The notes under the pieces: model-generated | The model's database searches: none | Seen by the model: only the letters and a program-made list of their open reading frames with translations | Told to the model about the DNA's origin: nothing | Shown: piece by piece, positions 27,762 through 36,926 of the stretch | Layout of the letters: the number at the start of each line of letters is the position of its first letter | Position numbering within the stretch: position 1 is the first letter of the stretch | Source: Verrucomicrobiaceae bacterium | Lineage (GTDB): Bacteria; Verrucomicrobiota; Verrucomicrobiia; Chthoniobacterales; Terrimicrobiaceae | Length of the DNA: 64,000 nt | Direction: 5' to 3' | Assembly: GCA_007280915.1 (NCBI GenBank) | Contig: QYQL01000037.1 | Coordinates: forward strand, 1 to 64,000 | Translations under genes and position numbers: made by a program

Positions 27762-29111
27762 ATGAAATCCATCCTCCTTCCGTTCGACGCCGGGATGTCC
27801 CGCCGCGCCCTCTTCCGCTACAGTTTCATGACGACCGCCGCCATGTTGCTCGGCCGCAAGACGGGATTCGCCGAGGCTGCCGCCGCTGCTGCATCGCCCA
27901 AAGCCAAGGCGGGCGCCGTGATTCAAATCTGGCTTTGGGGCGGGCCGTGCCACATCGATACGTTCGATCCCAAGCCGGGCGCGGGATACGATTTCTGCGG
28001 ACCGCTCAACCAGGCGATTCCGACGAATGTGGACGGGATGGAACTCGGCATGCTTCTGCCCAACCTCGCGAAGCAGGCGGACAAGTTTTCGCTCATCCGG
28101 AGCATGACGCACGAAAATAATGCGCATGAGACCGCATCCTACATGGTGCAGACCGGGCACACGGACGGGGAGCATCTGGTGTATCCCTCGATGGGCGCGG
28201 TTGTTTCACTCTTCAAAGGTTACGACGCAGGCTACAGCGGACTGATCCCGCCGTATATCGTCCTCACCGAGCCACAGGGCCGGTTTTCCGAGGCCGGCTT
28301 CCTCGGGCCGCGCTACAAGCCGTTTGCCACCGGTGGGGATCCGGCAAAAATGCCGTTCGCCGTTGAGGGGATCGTGGCCGATGGGATTTCGCCCGAACAT
28401 CAAAAAATCCGCCGCGAACTCCTCGGTCGCCTGGACACGCTGGGGAAACAATTTCCCGGCGATCCGCAGTTCGCCGAATTCCAAAAGGCCGGCGATGCCG
28501 CCTACGACATGATCCTGGGCGATGGTGCAGAGGTTTTCAAACTCAACAAGGAAAGCGAAGAGCTGCGAAACCGGTATGGCCGGAACACATTCGGCCAGTC
28601 GTGCCTCGCGGCCCGGCGGCTCGTCGAGCGCGGGGCCAAATACGTGACCATCAATTACAAGGGCTGGGACACCCACAAGCAGCACTTCCAGACGATGAGC
28701 AAGAAATTGCCCGAGATGGATCAGGGAGTGGCCGCACTTCTCCAGGATCTCGCCGAGCGCGGGCTGCTGGAGAGCACGATCGTCTGGTGCGGCGGGGAGT
28801 TTGGACGCACGCCGCGCGTCATGTGGGAGGCACCTTGGAATGGCGGTCGCAGCCACTTCGGCAAGGTCTTTTCGACATTGATCGCGGGCGGTGGATTTCG
28901 TGGCGGCCATGTCGTTGGTTCATCGAATGCCACGGGCGAAGAGGTGGCGAGCCGCCCGGTCTATCCATGGGACCTCACCGCAAGCATGTATGAATTGCTC
29001 GGCATCGATCCCGACGGCACATTCCCGCGCGCGGGTGACGAGTCGGTGCGGATCACTCCGAAAATCACCGGAAACATGAAATTCGGAGGACGGCTCAAGG
29101 AAATAATGTGA
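27762..29111 (+). CDS. DUF1501 protein with Tat-like signal
   Basis: A 449-residue DUF1501 protein, a family related to alkaline-phosphatase/sulfatase folds. The N-terminus has a twin-arginine signal 'MSRRALFRYSF' followed by a hydrophobic Ala-rich stretch. Family blocks are 'IWLWGGPCHIDTFDPKPG', 'YKGWDTHKQHF', 'GGEFGRTPRV' and 'HFGKVFSTLIAGGGFRGG'. It is always paired with DUF1549/DUF1553 proteins in this phylum. Export of a folded protein with bound cofactor or metal is likely. The biochemical role is unknown. Confidence 0.9.
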   Translation: MKSILLPFDAGMSRRALFRYSFMTTAAMLLGRKTGFAEAAAAAASPKAKAGAVIQIWLWGGPCHIDTFDPKPGAGYDFCGPLNQAIPTNVDGMELGMLLPNLAKQADKFSLIRSMTHENNAHETASYMVQTGHTDGEHLVYPSMGAVVSLFKGYDAGYSGLIPPYIVLTEPQGRFSEAGFLGPRYKPFATGGDPAKMPFAVEGIVADGISPEHQKIRRELLGRLDTLGKQFPGDPQFAEFQKAGDAAYDMILGDGAEVFKLNKESEELRNRYGRNTFGQSCLAARRLVERGAKYVTINYKGWDTHKQHFQTMSKKLPEMDQGVAALLQDLAERGLLESTIVWCGGEFGRTPRVMWEAPWNGGRSHFGKVFSTLIAGGGFRGGHVVGSSNATGEEVASRPVYPWDLTASMYELLGIDPDGTFPRAGDESVRITPKITGNMKFGGRLKEIM

Positions 29112-31363
29112 TGAGATTTTGTGCGGCCAAAGCGGTTTTTTTTGCGATTCTTGGATTCTGTCTGGTCTCCGGGTCGTCATACGGCGATGCGCCCAAGGGG
29201 TCCGATATCGCCTACGTGTATCCGGCCGGGGGAAAAAGGGGGACGGTTGTGGAAGTGACGGTCGGCGGTCAGTTCCTTGCCAAGATGAACCGGGGGCTGG
29301 TCTCCGGGGAAGGCGTCCAGACCACGGTTACCGGCTACACCAAGCCGCTTTCGGGAAAGCGATTTCAAGAGTTCCGCGAGTCGATCGCCGAGCATCGGAA
29401 GGAAAGGGCGGACTCCATGCAGTCGATGACCGGCGGCAAAAAAGATCAGGCATTGGATATCCCGTCGATCCTGCAGGAGGACGGGGCCACGGAAGAGGAG
29501 ATCAAGCTTTTCTACATCATGCAAAAGCAGAAGAACGATCCGAAGCGGCAGGACAACAACCAGCTCGTCGAGCAGGTGACGCTCAAGATTGAGATCGCTC
29601 CCGATGCGGCCCCGGGCCCGCGCACGCTCAGGCTTTTCGGGAACAACGGGATCTCGAATCCCTTGTCGTTTTTCATCGGCGACTTTTCCGAGGAGCGCAA
29701 GCCGCCGCCGACCGAGGCCCCGCCCGCAACTCCGCCTGCGATTCAGTTTCCCGTCGTCTTGAACGGACAGATCATGCCAGGGCAAAGCGACCGGTATTCC
29801 TTTCACGCGGCCAAGGGGGAGCGCCTGGTTTTTGTCGCCCAAGCGCGCGACCTTATCCCCTACCTTGCCGATGCCGTTCCCGGCTGGTTCCAGGCGCTGC
29901 TGACGGTTTTCGACTCCAAAGGCAACGAGCTGGCATCCGCCCAGTCCGCACGGTTTTCTCCCGATCCGGTGCTCGACTTCGCGGTGAAGGAGAGTGGCGA
30001 CTATCTGCTCGAAATCCGTGATACGCTCCACCGCGGACGCGAGGATTTCGTTTACCGGATCACCGCCGGACGCCTTCCATTCGTCACGGGAATCTTCCCG
30101 CTTGGCGGAAAGTCCGGCTCGGAAACGACGGTCCAGGTTTCCGGATGGAACCTCCAGCCGTCTTCGCTGAAAGTGCCCTCCGGCGAGGGGATCCACACCC
30201 TGCCGCAGCTCGCCCACGGATTCGCCACCACGGATGTCTCGTTCGCGCACGACACGACCCCGGAAATTTTCGCTGCCGAGCCGGACAACGATGCCTCGCA
30301 TGCTGCGATGATGAAAATTCCGGTGACCGTCAACGGCCGCATCGAAGCAAAAGGGGACATCGACGTCTTTGCCGTGAATTGCAAAAAAGGCGAACCGTTG
30401 GTCTTCGAGGTATTCGCCCGCCGCCTCGATTCCCCGCTGGATTCGTTTCTCCGGATCACGGACACAACCGGCAAGCAGCTCGCCTACTGCGATGACAGGG
30501 AGGATCCCGGAGCCGGCTTGCTCACCCACCATGCCGATTCGCGGATTGACTTCGATCCGCCATCCGATGGGCTCATTTACGTCCAGATCGGGGATGCGCA
30601 GAGGCAGGGAGGGCCCGATTTTTCCTACCGCCTCCGCATCGACCGCCCGCGTCCGGATTTTGAACTCCGCGTGGTTCCTTCCGGGATCACCGGCGCTCCC
30701 GGGACCTCGTCTCCTGTGACCGTATATGCCTTGAGAAAGGACGGGTTCACCGGGGATATCCACTTTTCCGCCGCGACAAAGGGGTTTGCGGTTTCCGGCG
30801 GCTGCATCCCGGCCGGATGCGATTCGATCAATGCAACTCTCACGTTTCCCGATACGCCGACGGGAAAGATCGAGCCGGTCGAGATCACGGGAACCGCCGA
30901 GATCTCCGGCTCGCAGATCACCCGCAAGGCGGTTCCGGCCGATGACATGCTCCAGGCGTTTTTCTACCACCATCTCGTCCCCACTTCCCAGATCCTCGCT
31001 TATTCCATGCCGGAACAGCCCGCAAAAAAACCCATCAGAGTTGTGCAGGGGACCGCGAAAATTACTTCCGATAACCCCGGCCTGGCTACTGTGCTTCTGC
31101 CGCCGACCTTTCCCAAGGAGGGAATGAAGGCGGAATTAAAAAATTCTCCGGACGGAATCTGGATCGAGGGGCTCACTCCTTCTGCGGATGGCGTCCAGAT
31201 CGCATTCCGCGCCGACCCGAAAAAAGTGAAGCCCGGCTCGCGAGGCAACCTCCTCGTCGAGCTCAGCGCCGCGAAGCTCGAATCCAAGGGCGACAAAAAG
31301 GAAATGAAACGCTGGTCGATGGGGCTCCTCCCGGCCATCCCGTTTCAGCTTGCTGCCGAGTAG
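29111..31363 (+). CDS. PPC-domain secreted protein
   Basis: A 750-residue secreted protein with signal peptide 'MRFCAAKAVFFAILGFCLVS'. It has an IPT/TIG-like N-terminal region ('YVYPAGGKRGTVVEVTVGGQ') and two bacterial pre-peptidase C-terminal (PPC) domains around residues 240-320 and 410-510. Examples are 'PGQSDRYSFHAAKGERLVFV' and 'IDVFAVNCKKGEPLVFEVFA'. It has no recognisable protease domain. It starts at the ATG 29111 inside TGATG with the DUF1501 stop; a GTG at 29108 is an alternative. The three-gene set probably forms a cell-surface complex. Confidence 0.85.
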   Translation: MRFCAAKAVFFAILGFCLVSGSSYGDAPKGSDIAYVYPAGGKRGTVVEVTVGGQFLAKMNRGLVSGEGVQTTVTGYTKPLSGKRFQEFRESIAEHRKERADSMQSMTGGKKDQALDIPSILQEDGATEEEIKLFYIMQKQKNDPKRQDNNQLVEQVTLKIEIAPDAAPGPRTLRLFGNNGISNPLSFFIGDFSEERKPPPTEAPPATPPAIQFPVVLNGQIMPGQSDRYSFHAAKGERLVFVAQARDLIPYLADAVPGWFQALLTVFDSKGNELASAQSARFSPDPVLDFAVKESGDYLLEIRDTLHRGREDFVYRITAGRLPFVTGIFPLGGKSGSETTVQVSGWNLQPSSLKVPSGEGIHTLPQLAHGFATTDVSFAHDTTPEIFAAEPDNDASHAAMMKIPVTVNGRIEAKGDIDVFAVNCKKGEPLVFEVFARRLDSPLDSFLRITDTTGKQLAYCDDREDPGAGLLTHHADSRIDFDPPSDGLIYVQIGDAQRQGGPDFSYRLRIDRPRPDFELRVVPSGITGAPGTSSPVTVYALRKDGFTGDIHFSAATKGFAVSGGCIPAGCDSINATLTFPDTPTGKIEPVEITGTAEISGSQITRKAVPADDMLQAFFYHHLVPTSQILAYSMPEQPAKKPIRVVQGTAKITSDNPGLATVLLPPTFPKEGMKAELKNSPDGIWIEGLTPSADGVQIAFRADPKKVKPGSRGNLLVELSAAKLESKGDKKEMKRWSMGLLPAIPFQLAAE

Positions 31364-31403
31364 CTTGGCCGCTCACTCCGTTGACCTGAAATCCCGGGAA
31401 GGG

Positions 31404-31427
31404 GCGAAAGGGTCCCTTTCGCTTTTC
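31404..31427 (+). terminator. Rho-independent terminator
   Basis: GCGAAAG - GGTCC - CTTTCGC forms a 7-bp perfect stem with a 5-base loop, followed by TTTT at 31423-31426. It lies 40 bases after the PPC-domain gene and would end that operon. Confidence 0.65.
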
Positions 31428-31516
31428 TGTGCGGGTTATGGCTATGAGTATGCTCGCGAACTGCTGCCGGAAGGTGTTGCTTGAAGTGAGGCGAATCCCG
31501 TCTAAGCTAGTCGTCT

Positions 31517-31972
31517 ATGCAGCTCTCGATGCGAACCGACTATGCCCTGCGCGCGTTGTTCACACTTGTCGAGCATCACGGGAGCAATCCGATTCCGATC
31601 GGGGAATTGGCCCGGAGGAATGATGTGCCGAAGCGGTTCCTTGAGCACATCATGCTCGATTTGAAGGAGAGGGGATGGGTGAAGAGCGTCGCCGGCAAGC
31701 GGGGAGGGTATCTTTTGAAAAAAGATCCGTCCAAAATCACGATGGGAGAAGTCGTGAGATGTTTTGACGGGTATCTAGCGCCGATTGCGTGCGTCTCTGT
31801 GACCGACTACCGGCGTTGTTCGCAGGAGCCTGTCTGCCGGTTCCGGCGTGTGCTGTTGCGGGCGAGGAACATGGTGGCGGAATTGATGGATCAGACGACC
31901 TTGGCTGATGTTCTCGCGGGCCCTCCGGTCGCGGCCTCCGAGGTCATGGGTTTCTACGGCGACGGGATCTGA
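31517..31972 (+). CDS. Rrf2-family transcriptional regulator
   Basis: A 151-residue winged-helix regulator of the IscR/NsrR group: 'MQLSMRTDYALRALFTLVEH', 'RNDVPKRFLEHIMLDLKERG' and the wing 'KRGGYLL'. Three cysteines (C92, C101, C107) lie in the cluster-binding loop, so it can probably hold an Fe-S cluster, although the spacing differs from IscR. A candidate promoter TTGCTT (31477) - 18 bases - TCTAAG ends only ten bases before the ATG. Targets may include the Fe-S genes at 33066-34616; this is inference from proximity. Confidence 0.88.
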   Translation: MQLSMRTDYALRALFTLVEHHGSNPIPIGELARRNDVPKRFLEHIMLDLKERGWVKSVAGKRGGYLLKKDPSKITMGEVVRCFDGYLAPIACVSVTDYRRCSQEPVCRFRRVLLRARNMVAELMDQTTLADVLAGPPVAASEVMGFYGDGI

Positions 31973-31978
31973 TCCGAC

Positions 31979-32839
31979 TCAGGGGACTGAGAGGGAGACC
32001 GAGGCGGTCTGGCCGATCCGGAGTGGAACCGGCGGTTTTCCGGTAACCTGAACCCGGACGGGGAAGCGGTTCGGGAGGCGCACCCAATCAATGGTCTGGC
32101 TGACGTCGGGGAGGAGTTGGACGGTCGAGCCGTCCGGGACGAAAATCCCCCAGGCTACGCTCTCGACGATTCCATCGAAGGGCTGGTTGTCATGTCCCAT
32201 GAGACGGATTTTTGCGGGAGAGTTTTCTACAACGTGGAGGAGCTGGGTTTCTTTGAAGTAGGCGGCGATCCAGAATGAGGAGGAATCGACGAGGGCGAGG
32301 ATCTGCTGACCGGCGGTGACGTATTGTCCGGGCGAGGTCACCACGTTGGTGAGGTAGCCGTCCACCGGCGCGAGGATTTTTGTGTAGCTGAGGCTGAGCT
32401 TGGCGTAGTCGAGCGAGGCTTGGGCGGCGGCGACATCCGCCTGGGCGCCGATGTAGGCATCCTGCGCATTTTCCAGATCGCGGATGTCGGTGACCTTGGT
32501 CTGGTAGAGGACGGTCTGGCGGTCGAGTTCCTGCTTGGTCTGGACGGCTTTTGCCTGTGCCTGCTGGAGTTTGCCGGTCCAGGTGTTGACGTCGGCGATG
32601 TAGGTGGCGGGATCGATTTCGAAGAGGAGGTCGCCTTTCTTGACCTGCTGGTTGTCTTTGACTGGGATATTGATGATCGGTCCTCCGACGCGGCAGGCGA
32701 CGCCGACGACATTCGCGCGGACCTGGGCGTCGCGCGTCCAGGGGCGGGTGACGTAGCGATGATACATGGCAAGCGCCGCGGCGGCGGCGAGCACGATGAC
32801 CACCGAGGTGACCGCATATTTTGAGGGGGTCGATTTCAT
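31979..32839 (-). CDS. EmrA/AaeA-type membrane-fusion protein
   Basis: A 286-residue HlyD-family adaptor with an N-terminal anchor ('YAVTSVVIVLAAAAALAMY'), a lipoyl domain ('NIPVKDNQQVKKGDLLFEID'), a short helical hairpin and a beta-barrel. 'RPWTRDAQVRANVV' is the conserved start of the periplasmic part in AaeA/EmrA-like proteins. It is coupled by ATGA to a DUF1656 protein, as in aaeXA-type exporters of aromatic acids. The AaeB-like (FUSC) transporter is not in the window. Confidence 0.87.
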   Translation of the reverse strand: MKSTPSKYAVTSVVIVLAAAAALAMYHRYVTRPWTRDAQVRANVVGVACRVGGPIINIPVKDNQQVKKGDLLFEIDPATYIADVNTWTGKLQQAQAKAVQTKQELDRQTVLYQTKVTDIRDLENAQDAYIGAQADVAAAQASLDYAKLSLSYTKILAPVDGYLTNVVTSPGQYVTAGQQILALVDSSSFWIAAYFKETQLLHVVENSPAKIRLMGHDNQPFDGIVESVAWGIFVPDGSTVQLLPDVSQTIDWVRLPNRFPVRVQVTGKPPVPLRIGQTASVSLSVP

Positions 32840-33057
32840 GGGGCGAGAACCAGACCGATCACACAGCCGAAGAGGACTGCGAGCGCGACAAAAAAGAGGG
32901 GCACGTGCCAGATGTAGCGGGTCCACGTCCGGCGCTCAAGCTCAAGAACGAAGAGCCACGCTGCTAGGAATCCGAGCGCGCTGATCACCATGCCCCACGG
33001 CATGAGGAAGTCCCCGATGTGAAATTCAGGAGTCCGGAGAAGATCGAGGAACCCCAT
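32836..33057 (-). CDS. DUF1656 (AaeX-like) membrane protein
   Basis: A 73-residue inner-membrane protein with two hydrophobic helices ('VISALGFLAAWLFVLELE' and 'VPLFFVALAVLFGCVIGL'). Size, topology and position directly upstream of an AaeA-like adaptor match DUF1656/AaeX, a poorly understood partner of aromatic acid exporters. It overlaps the adaptor gene by four bases. Confidence 0.75.
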   Translation of the reverse strand: MGFLDLLRTPEFHIGDFLMPWGMVISALGFLAAWLFVLELERRTWTRYIWHVPLFFVALAVLFGCVIGLVLAP

Positions 33058-33065
33058 GGCCGTTG

Positions 33066-33605
33066 CTAGAGAATGCCGAGTTTCATTTTTCCGGCCTCAC
33101 TGATCATGGCCTGGTTCCAAGGCGGATCCCAGACGAGATCGACCTCGGCTTCACCCACGCCCTCGAGGGAAAGGATTTTTCCGCGGGCGTCGGCAGCGAT
33201 CGTCGGCCCCATCCCGCAGCCGGGAGCGGTGAGCGTCATCTTGACATTGACCGAGGCCGAGCCGTCGTCCTTTTTTGTGATCTGGCAGTCATAGACAAGG
33301 CCGAGGTCCACGATGTTGACCGGGATCTCCGGGTCGAACACGGTCTTGAGCTGGTCCCAGACCGCCTGGTCGGTTGTCCCCTCGACCTTGATTTTTGCGG
33401 TGGCTTCCTCGGGGCTGATCCCGAGCGCATCGGCATCCTTGAGCTCGATACGTGCGAGGCCGCCGGGAGTCGCGACGGTGAACGTTCCGCCGAGCGACTG
33501 GGTGATAACGACCGACATGCCGGCTGGCAGGACGAGCGGGTGGCCGCTGGGAATCTGGATGGCGTCGCAATCGCGTGGAAGTGTGATTTCTCGCTGGGAT
33601 GACAT
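33066..33605 (-). CDS. sufT: Fe-S assembly protein SufT (DUF59)
   Basis: A 179-residue protein. The C-terminal half is a MIP18/DUF59 domain: 'VFDPEIPVNIVDLGLVYDCQ' and 'TAPGCGMGPTIAADARGKI', with the key cysteine in GCGMGP. The N-terminal half (about 70 residues) is the extension that marks SufT, as distinct from short DUF59 proteins. SufT helps mature Fe-S proteins under high demand. It lies four bases after the IscU-like gene in the same direction. Confidence 0.88.
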   Translation of the reverse strand: MSSQREITLPRDCDAIQIPSGHPLVLPAGMSVVITQSLGGTFTVATPGGLARIELKDADALGISPEEATAKIKVEGTTDQAVWDQLKTVFDPEIPVNIVDLGLVYDCQITKKDDGSASVNVKMTLTAPGCGMGPTIAADARGKILSLEGVGEAEVDLVWDPPWNQAMISEAGKMKLGIL

Positions 33606-33609
33606 GGGA

Positions 33610-34056
33610 TCAGGAATGGAGTTTGATGGTGACTTTTGCGGGTTGGTGGAAACTGTCGGAGAGCGTGGGGCCGGACGGGCGTGACGCTCCGGAAGGTTCT
33701 CCCGTGAGGGCGTTTTTCAAGGCTCCCTCGACGAGCTGCGCGCAGTGGATTTTCATCGGGGGCAGGGGACCGAGAGGGGCGGAAAGATCGGTTCCCGACA
33801 TGGCAAGCGCCTCGCCCGGCGTCTTGCCTTTGATCATCTCGGTCGCCATGCTGGCCACCGCGATCGCTGTCTGGCAGCCGAACGACTGGAAGGTCGCCTT
33901 GTCGATGACCTTGCGCCCGCCTACCTCGCGGAACTTGATCCACATGCGCAGCATGTCGCCGCAATCGCTGCTGCCGGCTGTGCCGACGGCATCCGCGCCC
34001 GACATTTCGCCCAGGTTCTGCGGGTTGCGGATCGCGTCTTCGATTTTATCGCTCAT
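33610..34056 (-). CDS. IscU/NifU-like Fe-S scaffold
   Basis: A 148-residue scaffold protein with the three cluster cysteines C32 (SSDCGD), C61 (SFGCQTA) and C105 (KIHCAQL). The aspartate after the first cysteine and the histidine before the third are also present, as in IscU. The rest matches the fold: 'MWIKFREVGGRKVIDKATFQ' and 'LVEGALKNAL'. A C-terminal Pro/Ser tail is extra. No cysteine desulfurase is in the window, so sulfur may come through the adjacent rhodanese or a distant enzyme. Confidence 0.88.
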   Translation of the reverse strand: MSDKIEDAIRNPQNLGEMSGADAVGTAGSSDCGDMLRMWIKFREVGGRKVIDKATFQSFGCQTAIAVASMATEMIKGKTPGEALAMSGTDLSAPLGPLPPMKIHCAQLVEGALKNALTGEPSGASRPSGPTLSDSFHQPAKVTIKLHS

Positions 34057-34616
34057 TCGACTGAGTATCGCGGAAGCGAGGGGTTGACTTCAAGGCACCA
34101 TGCATCGATGCCGCCCTTAAGCGCACGGACGTTCAGGAATCCGTGTCCGGAAAAATATGCGGCTGCATCCAGACATCGCGTGCCGGTGTGGTCACAAACG
34201 ATGAGCGGGGTTTCTTTCGGCCATCCTCCCATGATCGTCTGAAGGAGATCCTGGCTGAAAAGTTCGGCCCCATCAATGTGGACGGCCTCGAATTCCTCGC
34301 GGGTCCGGATGTCGAGGAGTCGTGCGCCTCCCGAGCGGACAGCCTCGTCCGCGAGGGCCGGAGGGATGAGGACTTTTTCATCCTGCTCATGCGATTCCCG
34401 CACCTTTTTCAGAACATCCTCCGGGGAGACCCCTTCGTTGCGGGCGCAGACGTCGGAAAGCTTTTCCTCCGGTGCGAACCCGCAGCTGGCGCAGCCGCCG
34501 ATGTGGAAATGCCGGAACATCGCACGCTGCGCGCCCGGGTAGGCAACGAGGAGCTCCCGCATGGTGATGGAATCTGTCACAGCGTGCCAACCTAGTGGGT
34601 TTGTGAAGGATTTCAA
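34053..34616 (-). CDS. Cysteine-rich domain plus rhodanese sulfurtransferase
   Basis: A protein of up to 187 residues. The N-terminal part has C42, C45 and C57 in 'HIGGCASCGFAPEEKLSDVC', resembling small DUF1858-like/redox domains. The C-terminal half is a rhodanese: 'ARLLDIRTREEFEAVHIDGA' and the active loop CDHTGTR with cysteine 141. It overlaps the IscU-like gene by four bases, suggesting sulfur delivery to the scaffold. A GTG at 34580 or an ATG at 34562 may be the true start. Confidence 0.8.
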   Translation of the reverse strand: MKSFTNPLGWHAVTDSITMRELLVAYPGAQRAMFRHFHIGGCASCGFAPEEKLSDVCARNEGVSPEDVLKKVRESHEQDEKVLIPPALADEAVRSGGARLLDIRTREEFEAVHIDGAELFSQDLLQTIMGGWPKETPLIVCDHTGTRCLDAAAYFSGHGFLNVRALKGGIDAWCLEVNPSLPRYSVE

Positions 34617-34723
34617 CCCCGCTCATCGGTGGCACGGGAGCCCGCCATGAGGATGGCCCGGTGTCTTGAACTTTTCAGAAGGAGGCTTGAAGAACCGCCC
34701 GGACTCGGCGAGGGTTCCGGGCT

Positions 34724-35170
34724 GTGAAGCATCCCAACCTCCAAAACGACAGCGACAGCGGATACACGCTTTTCGAGATCATGCTCGTGCTGGGCATCAT
34801 TGCGGTGCTGGTTGGCTCGGCGATTTACATGCTCGTGGGGAACATCGACGTCGCGAAGGATCAGCGGGTCGAAAGCGACATCCAGGCGATTTCGATGCAG
34901 CTCCGCACCTACGAGATGTTGAACTACCGCAAGCCGACCACCGAGCAGGGACTGAAAGCGCTTGTCCAGCAGCCGTCCTCGGATCCCAAGCCCCGCAAGT
35001 GGAAGCAGCTCATGAAAGCCGTGCCGCTCGATCCTTGGGGCGCGGAGTATGTCTATCGGAATCCGGGAAAACTCAATCCCGGCAGCTTCGATCTTTACTC
35101 GCTCGGTCCGGACGGCAAGGAGAGCGACGACGACCTGGGGAAAGAGAGCAATGGTCCCTCGCCCAAATAG
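34724..35170 (+). CDS. gspG: Type II secretion major pseudopilin GspG
   Basis: A 148-residue pseudopilin starting at GTG, with AGGG nine bases upstream as ribosome-binding site. The leader ends in DSG, followed by 'YTLFEIMLVLGIIAVLVGSA' with glutamate at mature position 5. The conserved GspG body is seen in 'YRKPTTEQGLKALVQQP', 'LDPWGAEYVYRNPG' and 'FDLYSLGPDGKESDDD' (calcium-site region). It is the first gene of a ten-gene secretion operon. Confidence 0.92.
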   Translation: MKHPNLQNDSDSGYTLFEIMLVLGIIAVLVGSAIYMLVGNIDVAKDQRVESDIQAISMQLRTYEMLNYRKPTTEQGLKALVQQPSSDPKPRKWKQLMKAVPLDPWGAEYVYRNPGKLNPGSFDLYSLGPDGKESDDDLGKESNGPSPK

Positions 35171-35603
35171 GACGGGAGCCTACACGCTTCTCGAAGTTCT
35201 TCTCGCATTGGGCGTTGTGGCCGTGCTGCTAGGGATCTCGGTCCCCTATCTCGCGGAATCCTTCGGAAAATCCCCTGTCGAGGAAAAGGCGGACGTGATT
35301 GCGCAGGCCGTGCAGGCGGTGCGTTTGGGAGCGATCGCGCAAGGGGAATCCCGGAGGATCGCTCTCTTTGGAAATGCGCTGGTTCCGGATGCGGACTCCC
35401 CGCCGCCCGTGCGGCTCGCGAAGGGATGGCGGCTTGAGGTGCGGCGCATGACGGAATCGAAATTCCGCAAGCCGGAAAAAAATGAATCCTGGGGGTTCAA
35501 CAGCGCCGGGATTTGCGAACCGCTGACGCTGCGGATCGTCGTCGGGAAGGACTCCCTCGAAATGGCATTCGATCCGCTTACAGGGCTTGTTATCGATGAG
35601 TGA
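35151..35603 (+). CDS. gspH: Minor pseudopilin, GspH-like
   Basis: A 150-residue prepilin-like protein. The leader 'MVPRPNRTGA' is followed by 'YTLLEVLLALGVVAVLLGIS', with alanine at -1 where glycine is usual. The body contains GspH-like strands ('RRIALFGNALVP', 'LTLRIVVGKDSLEMAFDPLT'). It overlaps gspG by 20 bases and gspI by eight. Assignment to GspH is by order and size; sequence divergence is high. Confidence 0.75.
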   Translation: MVPRPNRTGAYTLLEVLLALGVVAVLLGISVPYLAESFGKSPVEEKADVIAQAVQAVRLGAIAQGESRRIALFGNALVPDADSPPPVRLAKGWRLEVRRMTESKFRKPEKNESWGFNSAGICEPLTLRIVVGKDSLEMAFDPLTGLVIDE

Positions 35604-36077
35604 AGAAATGTGGATTGCGGATTGCGGATTGCGGAAGGAATATCACCCGCACTCCGCACGGCCCTCGGACGCAAAGCGGCCCAATTCCGCATTCCGCAGT
35701 CCGCCTTCCGAATTCGCGGCCTTCACCTTGTTCGAAGTTTTGATCGCTCTCGGGGTATTTGCGATCGCGGTGACCGGACTGGCGATGGCGCTGGACAGCG
35801 CGGTGCAGGCGGCCTTCGAGGCCCGTGAGCGCGCGCTGTCGCGGATCGTGCTGGAGTCCAGACTTTCGGCGGCGATGTCAGATCCCCCTGTCAACGGGCG
35901 CAGGGTGATCGAGGCCCGCGACAACAACGGGATCCGTGTCGAGGAGACGATGGATGTCTTCGAGGCAAAGACGACCAACGGCACGCCCGTGACCGGCATC
36001 TGGAAATTGAAAATCACCGCCGATTTCGGGCGTGGGAAAAAAAGCCAGGAAAAGGCGGAGATCCTCCTCTACAAGCC

Positions 36078-36081
<4 letters not shown>
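35596..36081 (+). CDS. gspI: Minor pseudopilin, GspI-like, with repeat-encoded leader
   Basis: A 161-residue prepilin-like protein whose mature part starts 'FTLFEVLIALGVFAIAVTGL'. The N-terminal leader is about 42 residues, far longer than the usual 6-25, and ends in EFAA. It is encoded by a repetitive, inverted-repeat DNA element (35608-35713) related to the one in the next gene. Shared leader residues include 'SARPSDAKRPNS'. The start at 35596 overlaps the gspH stop; the ATG at 35608 is also possible. Confidence 0.78.
35608..35713. repeat. Inverted-repeat element inside the gspI leader
   Basis: Tandem GGATTGC units (35611-35635) and a core with TATCACCCGC and CGGACGCAAAGCGGCCCAAT are followed by inverted ATTCCGC/ATTCCG units. 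The core recurs at 36198-36243 in gspJ with few changes. The whole element is translated in frame as part of the prepilin leader. Confidence 0.7.

Positions 36082-36922
<841 letters not shown>

Positions 36923-36926
<4 letters not shown>

Noticed and set aside
29177-30973. Minus-strand open frame of 598 codons inside the PPC-domain gene
   Set aside because: Antisense shadow of a gene with signal peptide and recognisable PPC domains; its own product shows no known pattern.
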